A DNA stretch of 64,000 nt from an uncultured Eggerthellaceae bacterium (GTDB taxonomy: Bacteria; Actinomycetota; Coriobacteriia; Coriobacteriales; Eggerthellaceae), in assembly GCA_937892845.1 (NCBI GenBank), contig CALBGP010000036.1:1-64000 (forward strand), in the 5' to 3' direction. Position numbers and translations under genes: made by a program. Every line of letters starts with the position of its first letter. Within the stretch, counting starts at the first letter, position 1. The notes under the pieces are model-generated. The model had not been told where the DNA came from, did no database searches, and saw only the letters and a list, made by a program, of their open reading frames with translations. Positions 17,499 through 24,529 of the stretch are shown in pieces.

Positions 17499-18113
17499 AT
17501 GGCTCAGTATGGTTTCTATTTCAACGGTCAGCGCTGCACCGGATGCAAGACGTGTGTGCTGGCCTGCAAGGACTGCAAGGACCTCACGCCCGAGATCTCC
17601 TATCGCAATGTCTACGAATGCGGTGGCGGTTCCTGGACGAAGGCCGAGGACGGAACGTGGAGCAACACCGTTTTCGCCTACCCCATCTCCATCGCCTGCA
17701 ACCACTGCGATAACCCCATGTGCTTCGGTGCATGCCCGCAGGGCGCCATCGCGAAAGATCCCGAGACCGGTCTGGTCGTCATCGATGAGGAGACCTGCAT
17801 CGGCTGCGGCGCCTGCGCTGAAGCATGCCCCTACCAGGCACCCAAGCATAACGAGGAGAAGAACACCTACGAGAAGTGCGACGGATGCGCCGAGCGTGTC
17901 GCTGAGGGCAAGATGCCCGTATGCGTCGAGGCCTGCCCGCTTCGCGCTCTGGAGTTCGGTCCCATCGACGAGCTGCGTGCCGCCCATGGCGACCTTGCCG
18001 TCGTGGCGCCTTTGGCCGATCCCTCCATCTCCAGCCCCAACCTGGTGATCACGCCGTCGGATAAGGCGGCTTCCGGCGAAGGCACCGTGCTCAACAGCCG
18101 TGAAATTGCGTAA
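17499..18113 (+). CDS. DmsB-like 4Fe-4S ferredoxin subunit
   Basis: A 204-residue electron-transfer subunit. Four cysteine groups would hold four 4Fe-4S clusters: CTGCKTCVLACKDC, CNHCDNPMCFGACPQGA, CIGCGACAEACPYQ, and CDGC with CVEACPLRAL. It passes electrons from the membrane anchor to the molybdenum subunit. GAGGAG precedes the ATG at 17499. An upstream in-frame extension was rejected because DmsB proteins start with M-x-QYGFYF. It follows the catalytic gene by 106 nt. Confidence 0.93.
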   Translation: MAQYGFYFNGQRCTGCKTCVLACKDCKDLTPEISYRNVYECGGGSWTKAEDGTWSNTVFAYPISIACNHCDNPMCFGACPQGAIAKDPETGLVVIDEETCIGCGACAEACPYQAPKHNEEKNTYEKCDGCAERVAEGKMPVCVEACPLRALEFGPIDELRAAHGDLAVVAPLADPSISSPNLVITPSDKAASGEGTVLNSREIA

Positions 18114-18136
18114 AATCTAGCACAGCTGCAAAGGCC

Positions 18137-18163
18137 GGGCGTCGCCGTAGCACGGCGGCGCCC
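18137..18163 (+). terminator. GC-rich hairpin between the two dmsB-like genes
   Basis: GGGCGTCGCCG pairs with CGGCGGCGCCC around a 5-nt loop, followed by GCTTTCG. It lies between two genes of the same operon and may be a partial terminator that lowers expression of the second half, or an mRNA-stabilising stem. Confidence 0.55.
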
Positions 18164-18199
18164 GCTTTCGTATGGGGGCCTAAGGGAAAGGGGGAGCGA

Positions 18200-18832
18200 A
18201 TGGTTCAGTACGGCTTTCGATTCAACGCGCGGCGCTGTACGGGCTGCAAAACCTGCATGATGGCGTGCCGCGACTACCATGACCTCGGTCCCGACTTGGC
18301 TTTCCGTCAGATTTACGAGATGGCCGGCGGCAGCTGGGAGCACAAGGGGGGAGCATGGGAGCAGGATTGCTTCGCGTACTATGTTTCGCTTGCATGCAAC
18401 CACTGCGATCGCCCGGTGTGCATAGAGGTGTGCCCGACGGGAGCCATGCACCGCGATGAGCGCGGGTTGGTGAGCGTCGACCGCCGTCGCTGCATAGGTT
18501 GCGGCTACTGCGCGCTCTCGTGCCCGTACCACGCGCCCAAGGTCGACCGTTCGGCCGGATGCAGTGTGAAGTGCGACGGATGCACCGATCGCGTTGCCGA
18601 AGGCCTGCGGCCGATATGCGTCGCGGCATGTCCGCTGCGCGCTTTGGGGTTCGGTCCCATCGATGAGCTGCGCGAAGGCGCCGAATCCCGCGTTTCGATT
18701 CCGCCCATGCCTGAGTTCTCGGAGACGGAACCGAACTTGGTTGTCGATCCCCCCGCCTGTTTCGGACGCGCCGGGGACGGCCGGGTGAGGCAAGAGGCCC
18801 ATGTGAACAATCTGCGCGATTTGGTGCGCTGA
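18200..18832 (+). CDS. Second DmsB-like 4Fe-4S ferredoxin subunit
   Basis: A 210-residue paralogue of the preceding subunit with the same four cysteine groups: CTGCKTCMMACRDY, CNHCDRPVCIEVCPTGA, CIGCGYCALSCPYHAP, and CDGC with CVAACPLRAL. In the first group the fourth expected Cys is replaced (CRDYHD against CKDCKD in the neighbour), so cluster composition may differ. GGGAAAGGGGGAG precedes the ATG. Two ferredoxin subunits for one catalytic subunit is unusual. It may be an alternative partner or a duplicate for another reductase. Confidence 0.9.
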   Translation: MVQYGFRFNARRCTGCKTCMMACRDYHDLGPDLAFRQIYEMAGGSWEHKGGAWEQDCFAYYVSLACNHCDRPVCIEVCPTGAMHRDERGLVSVDRRRCIGCGYCALSCPYHAPKVDRSAGCSVKCDGCTDRVAEGLRPICVAACPLRALGFGPIDELREGAESRVSIPPMPEFSETEPNLVVDPPACFGRAGDGRVRQEAHVNNLRDLVR

Positions 18833-18925
18833 CCGCCTCGGGTGCGGATGCGGCTGGCTGCAGCCGGTTTCGACGGGCTGGCGGCCTGTCGGCCCGACAT
18901 GAAGGGAAGAGAGGGGAAACCCGAT

Positions 18926-19615
18926 ATGGATAACGAATTCGAACAGCGTATCGCGACGGCCGAAGCCATAGCCTTCGTCGGCGAAACGCTTGCGCCGTTC
19001 TATCTCAACGATCCCCGCACGGGGGATGCCTCGGCGGTGTTTTCCGCCATGGCGGCGCTCAACCCGCAGGATGCGGCTTCCGAGTGGCCTTTTGCCGCCC
19101 GGGAAGAGGCCCTCTGCGCGTTCTCGCTGATGGCCGAGGGATTGGCCGGTTGCACGGGCGTCTCCCCGTGTACAGGGCAGAAGGCTTTTATGGCCGACGA
19201 CGCCTTGGTCGACGAGTACAGGCGGCTCTTCATAGGGCCCGCTCCGAAACCGGCTCCTCCTTGGGGATCGGTGTATACGGACCGCGAGTGCGTGGTTTTC
19301 GGAGAAAGCACGATTGCCCTGCGTGCCTGGATGCGCGATAACGGCATCGCGCGTCTTTCGGATGAGCGTACGCCGGAAGACCACATAGGTCTCATGCTCG
19401 CCCTGATGGCGCATGTCGCCCGCATGCACACGGGCCTTTTGGACGAATATCTGCGCCTGCATCTGCTTACCTGGGCTCCGCACTTCCTGCATGAATTCGC
19501 CGAAGCCGCAGAGCATCCGTTCTACCGGGGATTGGCCATGCTGACGGACTCCAGCCTCGAGGGGATTCGCGAGGCTTTGTCGGTCGACGTCGTAGAACCT
19601 CGTTTCTACCGCTGA
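18926..19615 (+). CDS. TorD/DmsD-like molecular chaperone
   Basis: A 229-residue, mostly helical protein resembling TorD/DmsD redox-enzyme maturation chaperones, which bind the Tat signal of the molybdenum subunit and help insert the cofactor. The conserved region reads DEYRRLFIGPAPKPAPPWGS, followed by SVYTDRECVVFGESTIALRA, and the later PEDHIGLMLALMAHV matches the E-x-x-DH-hallmark of the family. The start at 18926 has GAGGGG upstream. Upstream in-frame codons lack an RBS. It lies in the dms operon between the second ferredoxin subunit and the anchor. Confidence 0.85.
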   Translation: MDNEFEQRIATAEAIAFVGETLAPFYLNDPRTGDASAVFSAMAALNPQDAASEWPFAAREEALCAFSLMAEGLAGCTGVSPCTGQKAFMADDALVDEYRRLFIGPAPKPAPPWGSVYTDRECVVFGESTIALRAWMRDNGIARLSDERTPEDHIGLMLALMAHVARMHTGLLDEYLRLHLLTWAPHFLHEFAEAAEHPFYRGLAMLTDSSLEGIREALSVDVVEPRFYR

Positions 19616-19638
19616 TCGCGCGCTGCGGTGGATGCCCC

Positions 19639-20508
19639 ATGACCGGATTCGAGACGGCTCTCAATGAAATCACCTTGGTGCTGTTCACCACATTGGCCCC
19701 CTCGGGCATCGTGGCGTATGCCCTGATGGCGTTGACGCTTCTTCGAGCGGATGGGGAGCGGGCCAAGCGGCTCAACGCGCTGCTGCTCATGCCCTTCCTG
19801 GTGTGCCTGGGAGGTCTTGTGGCGTCGGCGACGCATCTGGGCAATCCGGACAACGCGCTCTATGTCTTCGCCAAGGTGGGATCAAGCCCTCTTTCGACCG
19901 AAGTGGCCGCGGCCGTTGCGTTCCTGGGCGCGGCGGGGCTGCAGTGGCTCTACCAGTTCGCCGAGCATGCGCGCCCCTGGCTCGGGAAGGCGCTGCTCGT
20001 TGCGGCGGTCATTGCCGGCATGGGTTTTCTGGCCAGCATAGCGATGGCGTACGCCAGCCGAACGGTTATGACCTGGTACACCCCGCTTGTGCCTGCGGCG
20101 CTGGTTCTCAATGCGTGCATCGGCGGGCCTTTGCTTGCGCTTGCGGGCTTTGCCTTTTCGGGATTCGGGACGCGCCGCCGTGCGCTTGCGCTTTCGATTG
20201 CATCCCTTGCGGCCCTGGTCGCCAACGTTGCGGTCTATGTCGCTCAGGCGGGCATTCTCGAGGGGATGGGCAACGGCATCGTCACGGCGGTTCAGCTTGC
20301 TCCTGATTACCGGGCGGGCATCGTCTTGTTTTCAGCGCTGTGCCTGATGGCGATAGCCCTGGATGCGGCGGCGGTTGTCCGTGCGCAGGGTCGTTCCCGA
20401 CGATTGCGGATTGCCGTCGTGGCGGCGGCCATGCTGGCGTTCGCCGGCATCTTCGTCATGCGCTTCATGTTCTATATGACGCACATGACGGCGGGTATCA
20501 GCCTGTGA
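19639..20508 (+). CDS. DmsC-like membrane anchor subunit
   Basis: A 289-residue integral membrane protein with about eight hydrophobic segments, similar in length and layout to the DMSO reductase anchor DmsC. DmsC takes electrons from menaquinol and passes them to the ferredoxin subunit. Family-like features are SATHLGNPDNALYVFAKVG near residue 62 and LSTEVAAAVAFLGAAGLQWLY. It is the last gene of the dms operon, 23 nt after the chaperone, and is followed by a hairpin. Confidence 0.87.
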   Translation: MTGFETALNEITLVLFTTLAPSGIVAYALMALTLLRADGERAKRLNALLLMPFLVCLGGLVASATHLGNPDNALYVFAKVGSSPLSTEVAAAVAFLGAAGLQWLYQFAEHARPWLGKALLVAAVIAGMGFLASIAMAYASRTVMTWYTPLVPAALVLNACIGGPLLALAGFAFSGFGTRRRALALSIASLAALVANVAVYVAQAGILEGMGNGIVTAVQLAPDYRAGIVLFSALCLMAIALDAAAVVRAQGRSRRLRIAVVAAAMLAFAGIFVMRFMFYMTHMTAGISL

Positions 20509-20547
20509 CGAATGCCCCATGCGTCCGGATGCGATGGAAATGGGGTG

Positions 20548-20567
20548 ATGGGCCGCTCTCGGCCCAT
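20548..20567 (+). terminator. Hairpin after the dms operon
   Basis: ATGGGCC pairs with GGCCCAT around a 6-nt loop. There is no U-tract, so termination would be weak. A TACAAT box at 20585-20590 is a possible -10 for purE. Confidence 0.4.
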
Positions 20568-20661
20568 GGGGAGCGCTTCGACGCTACAATGGCTTCGCAA
20601 ACCGAAATGCGCAACGCCTTGCGGCGGCGAGATGCCGTCGCAGCATTTGAAAGGAGACGCA

Positions 20662-21132
20662 ATGTCTTGCGATCATGAACATCCCGTCGTAGGCATCATC
20701 ATGGGCAGCGAGTCCGACATGCCCGCCATGGAGGCATGCATGAAGCAGCTCGATGAATTCCACGTTCCCTATGAGGTCAAAGTTGCTTCCGCCCATCGCA
20801 AGCCTGCCGAGGTCCACGAGTGGGCATCGTCTGCCGAAGAGCGCGGCATCCGGGTGATCGTGGCTGCTGCCGGCAAGGCCGCCCATCTGGGCGGTGTGGT
20901 TGCGGCCTACACGCCGCTGCCCGTGATTGCCGTTCCCATGAAGACCAGCGACCTGGGCGGTCTCGATTCGCTTCTGTCCATGGTGCAGATGCCTTCGGGC
21001 GTGCCTGTGGCGTGCGTGGCCATCAACGGGGCGAAGAATGCCGCGATTCTGGCCGTGCAGATGCTGGGAACGGGCTGCGAGAATGCCCGCCAGAAGATCA
21101 AGGATATGAAGGCTCAGATGGCGCAAGCCTAG
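20662..21132 (+). CDS. purE: N5-carboxyaminoimidazole ribonucleotide mutase
   Basis: A 156-residue class I PurE, which isomerises N5-CAIR to CAIR in purine biosynthesis in the cytoplasm. Signature segments are [16 protein letters not shown] near the N-terminus, [35 protein letters not shown] and [17 protein letters not shown]. The length is normal. AAAGGAG lies 7 nt before the ATG. It stands alone; no other pur genes are in the window. Confidence 0.96.
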   Translation: MSCDHEHPVVGIIMGSESDMPAMEACMKQLDEFHVPYEVKVASAHRKPAEVHEWASSAEERGIRVIVAAAGKAAHLGGVVAAYTPLPVIAVPMKTSDLGGLDSLLSMVQMPSGVPVACVAINGAKNAAILAVQMLGTGCENARQKIKDMKAQMAQA

Positions 21133-21148
21133 TTCTTCGAGGGTTATA

Positions 21149-21166
21149 GGACAAAAAGTGTGTCCC
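21149..21166. repeat. GGACA/TGTCC inverted-repeat motif, copy 2
   Basis: GGACAAAAAGTGTGTCCC is the reverse complement, with one mismatch, of the motif at 29-46. It lies 16 nt after the purE stop, close to the left boundary of the prophage remnant. Confidence 0.4.
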
Positions 21167-21233
21167 ATATAAGGGCGTTGACTCAGGTCGGGGCCCTTCT
21201 AATATGAGCAGGACATTGTCAAGGGGCAAAATT

Positions 21234-21267
21234 GGGCCCGACCTCAGGAGATGAGGCCAGGCCCTTT
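21234..21267 (+). terminator. Probable purE terminator
   Basis: A nested stem: GGGCC with GGCCC outside and CCTCA with TGAGG inside, loop GGAGA, followed by TTT. An alternative pairing is possible with CTCAGGTCGGGGCCC at 21182-21196. Confidence 0.55.
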
Positions 21268-21310
21268 CCCTATATCAACCTGCATCCGAAACCGACCATG
21301 AGCGCATCCC

Positions 21311-21625
21311 TCACTCCGCCTGATAGACGACTTCGCCCTCTCGCGTCACGAACGATGGCATGCGCTTACGGGAGATGGTGATGTACTCGAAGCGCGGGTC
21401 CCTGTTGGGGCCATCCTTCAATATGTCGACAATCTTGAAATCGACGACGTACCATTCTTCGTACGCAGGTGAATCAAGCTCCTCGTCGTTATCCTCGTAT
21501 TCGCTGTTGGCAAACTTGCACAGGTAAGAGTCGCCATCAGAAAATCCGACTTCGTAGGTCGCACCGAGATGTCTTGCGCAGTAGCTGGCGATGTTCTTGA
21601 TAATCTCTTCGTACTCTTCTTCCAT
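21311..21625 (-). CDS. Small acidic protein, probable immunity partner of the Ntox50 toxin
   Basis: A 104-residue, strongly acidic protein (it starts MEEEYEEIIKNIASYCARH). I do not recognise its family. It starts 3 nt after the stop of the Ntox50-domain gene, and its RBS (AAGGAGAA) overlaps that stop, so the two are translated together. A small acidic protein directly after a polymorphic-toxin domain usually neutralises it. That role is inferred from position. It is the last gene of the prophage remnant on this side. Confidence 0.7.
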   Translation of the reverse strand: MEEEYEEIIKNIASYCARHLGATYEVGFSDGDSYLCKFANSEYEDNDEELDSPAYEEWYVVDFKIVDILKDGPNRDPRFEYITISRKRMPSFVTREGEVVYQAE

Positions 21626-21628
21626 GGC

Positions 21629-22018
21629 CTATTCTCCTTCTGGATGCGACGGCACGATGTGCGCGCCGTGCTTACCGTAGTGTATCGTGCCGCGCGTCGT
21701 GGGTAAACGCTCCGACCCGTCGGGGCTGACCCACGTCCCTATGGCCTCACCGAAATCGACGGTCTCCTTGTTGGTTCCGTGCCACGTCCCGCTGCCCGCG
21801 AACTGCTCAATCAGCTCCTGCGCGTGCGCAAGACTGCCGTGGAAGATGCTCTTCCCAGCGTCTGGATTATAGTTGTTGTGCCCGGGGATATGCTTCCCTT
21901 GTGCGCCGTCATGAAGCTCGGTCGTGAAGCCATTCACCGTACGGAAGCCGTCATCGTGGCTGCCCGACGTGCCACCGCCGCTATGCGTTTCGCGGTACCC
22001 GCTATCCCCGCTGCCCAC
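21629..22018 (-). CDS. Polymorphic toxin type 50 (Ntox50) domain protein
   Basis: About 129 residues. After a Gly/Ser-rich N-terminus comes a domain resembling Ntox50: GKHIPGHNNYNP near residue 43, then GKSIFHGSLAHAQELIEQFAG, TVDFGEAIGTWVSPDG, and the ending TTRGTIHYGKHGAHIVPSHP. This domain is a predicted nuclease of polymorphic toxins and also occurs in prophage proteins. The start is uncertain. A GTG at 22018 has GGAGG 5 nt upstream; an ATG lies at 22030. Both overlap the end of the DUF4417 gene. The putative immunity gene follows. Toxicity has not been tested. Confidence 0.75.
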   Translation of the reverse strand: MGSGDSGYRETHSGGGTSGSHDDGFRTVNGFTTELHDGAQGKHIPGHNNYNPDAGKSIFHGSLAHAQELIEQFAGSGTWHGTNKETVDFGEAIGTWVSPDGSERLPTTRGTIHYGKHGAHIVPSHPEGE

Positions 22019-22712
22019 TCTTGCCTCCATCCAACGCCCCGCGGTTGGCTCCCGGGTACACCCACACGGGGATGCCCAGGCTTCGCGGATAGTCCATCAC
22101 GCCGTAGAGGTCGCTACCGTAGTAGACGATCGCCGTGGGCTCGAGCGCGTCCACGGTCGTCCTCGCGTCGCGCACGAATCGTCTGCGCTCAGTCACGTCC
22201 TTGGTGAGCGTGCGGCCGCATATCGCGATGACGCTACGCTGCGGAAGTCCCTCGACGAGCCAGTCACATCCCGGCTGGTGCCGGGCGTTGGGAAGCGTCA
22301 CGAGCCCCTGGTGCTGGAACCAAGCGCCCAGAAGTTGGTTTCGATAGGCGTTCCACATCTTGAGCGGTTTGGGGAAATCGATGCATGTGGAGAGGTCCGG
22401 CATGATGACGCCCTCGAACTTGGAGAGCTTGGGAAGGTACTTTCGCGGCTCGTTCCATACGCGCCCAAAGCGGAAGTCATCTTCGAAGAAGTGCACGAAG
22501 CACCCGTAGTCATGCCATCGCTCGTGCATGGCAACGGAGAACGGCACCAGTGCCGTTGGGTGCGCGTCCACCGCTTCGAGCTTTGGCATGTCCCACGGGC
22601 GCGAGAAGTCAAGCCCGTCGAGCATCCACGCATGGAACACGTCGCGCTTGTGCGTGGGCTTTGGCTTGCCGCCCTCGTTTGGCTGTTCGGCCATTGCAGT
22701 CCTGTCGTTCAC
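22002..22712 (-). CDS. DUF4417 domain protein
   Basis: About 236 residues, resembling DUF4417, a family of unknown function common in phages and integrative elements. Family-like segments are DVFHAWMLDGLDFSRPWDM near the N-terminus, DDFRFGRVWNEPRKYLPKLS, and IAICGRTLTKD with IVYYGSDLYGVMDYPRSLGI near the end. The tail is Gly-rich and the gene overlaps the Ntox50 gene by 17-29 nt. The start may be GTG at 22712 (GAGGTGAT upstream) or ATG at 22694. DUF4417 and Ntox50 often occur together, and the overlap suggests coupled expression or a former fusion. Confidence 0.75.
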   Translation of the reverse strand: MNDRTAMAEQPNEGGKPKPTHKRDVFHAWMLDGLDFSRPWDMPKLEAVDAHPTALVPFSVAMHERWHDYGCFVHFFEDDFRFGRVWNEPRKYLPKLSKFEGVIMPDLSTCIDFPKPLKMWNAYRNQLLGAWFQHQGLVTLPNARHQPGCDWLVEGLPQRSVIAICGRTLTKDVTERRRFVRDARTTVDALEPTAIVYYGSDLYGVMDYPRSLGIPVWVYPGANRGALDGGKSGQRG

Positions 22713-22797
22713 CTGTATCACCTCATTCGTTCGGTTCGAAGTAGTGCAAGCCAACTGTAGAACGACGTCACAGGCGCTCTCGTGCTCACTTCACAAG

Positions 22798-23562
22798 CTA
22801 CTTCACAAGAATTAGCAGCTGGGCCACCGTGATGTACCCCGGCGTGCTCGCCGTGCCGATGCGGAAGTAGGCATACGCAGTCTTGCTGCTTGCTCATACG
22901 GTGCCGTTTCCGCCAACCAAAGATGTGGAGCACGAGTAGAAGCACTGGGAGCCTGTGATGCCGCCCGTGGGCAGCGCCCAAGTGTTGTCCGCGTAGATGG
23001 TCGTCATGTGCGAGCACCCCGAGAACGCGTAGAACAGCTCCGTGAGCGTGGACGGGTTGAAGCCCCGGAAGTCGATCGTCGTGAAGGCGCACCCCGAGAA
23101 CGTGTAGCGCATGGAACGCACCGCCTTGATGCCGTCGAACTGATCCAGTTCCTCGAACCAGATCACGGCCGGGTGCCCCTTGGTGAGCTTGATGCCCTTC
23201 AGTTTCAGCGGATCGTCATCACCCCGGAACACGATCCGCTGCCCGGTGGGAAGGTACGTGATCTCCATGGACGAGAGCTTCGCCTTGAAATACGCCTCCA
23301 GGCCGAGCGAGGAGATTGCCCAGAGCACCTGCTGGTAAACCGAGTCCCGAAGCGTGTTCTCGAACCTGTGCACTACAACGGCATTCGCGTAGGGAAAATG
23401 CACGATGAGAAGGGCAATCACCAGGCTGATGAAGGAAGACTTCGTCGAGCCGCGCCCTCCATGCAGCCAATAGTGCGTGTGCCCATGCGCGAAGATGTCA
23501 CCGAGCACGTCGTGAAAGGAGGGAATTACCGGGTCCGCAGCGTTAGTCGTTGTCATCGCCAT
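22798..23562 (-). pseudogene. Terminase large subunit fragment fused to a BspA-like repeat fragment
   Basis: The first about 148 residues are the N-terminal part of a phage terminase large subunit, with an ATPase loop HGGRGSTKSS (34-43) and VVVHRFENTLRDSVYQQVLW. Near 23118 the frame passes without interruption into a BspA-type leucine-rich repeat (YTFSGCAFTTIDFRGF, YAFSGCSHMTTIYADN), as found in phage tail or surface proteins. A TGA at 22894-22896 stops it where GGNGTV-(W)-SSKTAYAYF would be expected. The frame continues past it to a TAG at 22798. The portal, capsid and tail genes that normally lie between terminase and tail genes are missing, so a large in-frame deletion is inferred. Confidence 0.75.
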
Positions 23563-23944
23563 CGCCCCCGGCAACGCGCACCTCAACGCCGAGCGTGATG
23601 TGCGGCGTGTCGTCGGCATCGGCTTCGGTCTTCCTCGTCGTCTGCGCGTACTCGTCGAGATACTTCCTTTGGAGCAGCCATGCGGCCGCCGTCCACTGCG
23701 GGTTCTTCTCGCGGGTGGCCGTAGCCATGATGGACTGCAGAAGCGTCTCCTTGTATTCGGCCTCCGCCTTTTTGATGCCCTCAACTAACGCAAGTTTCAC
23801 CTTGGTGTCGGGGTCCTTGAGCCACTTGCATCAGGCCGTCTCGGAGATGTCCAGCCCCTGGCATATGTCGGCGTTGGTCATGCCGTGCGACTTCATCTCG
23901 ATGGCCTGCTCGACCATCCTGTACGTGAGCTTGGGCTTTCACAT
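23543..23944 (-). pseudogene. Terminase small subunit with two in-frame TGA codons
   Basis: The reading frame begins at ATG 23944 with AAGGAG upstream and reads KPKLTYRMVEQAIEMKSHGM, then TNADICQGLDISETA, a helix-turn-helix typical of small terminases. It is interrupted by TGA at codon 2 (23939-23941) and codon 38 (23831-23833). The rest (CKWLKDPDTKVKLALVEG onward) is open to 23543 and overlaps the start of the large-subunit gene by 20 nt. Codon 38 is flanked by sequence where an aromatic residue is expected. Nonsense mutation of a decaying gene is the simplest reading. Confidence 0.7.
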
Positions 23945-24004
23945 GGGGCGATTTCTCCTTCTCGGCTTCTTGTTCAGGGGGGATCGTCCCACGCCGTCAC
24001 AAAC

Positions 24005-24415
24005 CTACAGGCGCTCTCGCTTGCCCTTGAGATTGTGCTTGCGCATCAGGCGGGAGTTCTTCTGTCGTAGCTGTGCCCAGCGGCGATGGAGCTCGTCGTA
24101 CTCGGGCCCGCCGTCGCACCCTGAAGCCTCGGCCTCAAGAAGCTGGTTGAAAGCTTCCTCCTCGGCCACGTGCGTCTCCTCGGTGCAGCGTCTGCACATG
24201 CCGCTCTGCCGGTTGATGCGAACGCCCAGCGCGTGGCACTCGGGGCACTCGTCGAGGACCTTCAGCGACGCATGGATGCGACAAGCCTGCGCCTCGATGG
24301 CGTGAAGGGTGTGCTCCACGCCGTAGCGGTCGAGGATTGCGTCATGTACGGCCTGCACGCCCTTGTGCCCGAGCTCGCGGATCACGTCGTTCTGCCCGGT
24401 GGTCCATCCGCTCAT
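24005..24415 (-). CDS. Phage protein with N-terminal HTH-like region and zinc ribbon
   Basis: A 136-residue protein. The N-terminal WTTGQNDVIRELGHKGVQAV and following helices resemble a SANT/Myb-like or homeodomain-like DNA-binding region. CPECHALGVRINRQSGMCRRC (positions about 81-101) would bind zinc. The C-terminus is a charged helix ending in a very basic KGKRERL. The start at 24415 is preferred; longer frames lack an RBS. It lies between primase and terminase genes, where phages often place late-gene or packaging regulators. The function is not known. Confidence 0.6.
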   Translation of the reverse strand: MSGWTTGQNDVIRELGHKGVQAVHDAILDRYGVEHTLHAIEAQACRIHASLKVLDECPECHALGVRINRQSGMCRRCTEETHVAEEEAFNQLLEAEASGCDGGPEYDELHRRWAQLRQKNSRLMRKHNLKGKRERL

Positions 24416-24529
24416 GCAAACCACCAGTTCAGCGGCCTGCTGTGCAGAATGTACAGTTTCCCTCCGTTGTCCCTTAGAACGACTCCTCGCGTGAATGACG
24501 GAGAAGAAATGCACAAACCGCACGGCATC

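Noticed and set aside
14942..17500. An 852-codon open frame antisense to the dms catalytic gene
   Set aside because: The same codon-bias artefact. The sense strand encodes a complete molybdopterin enzyme.
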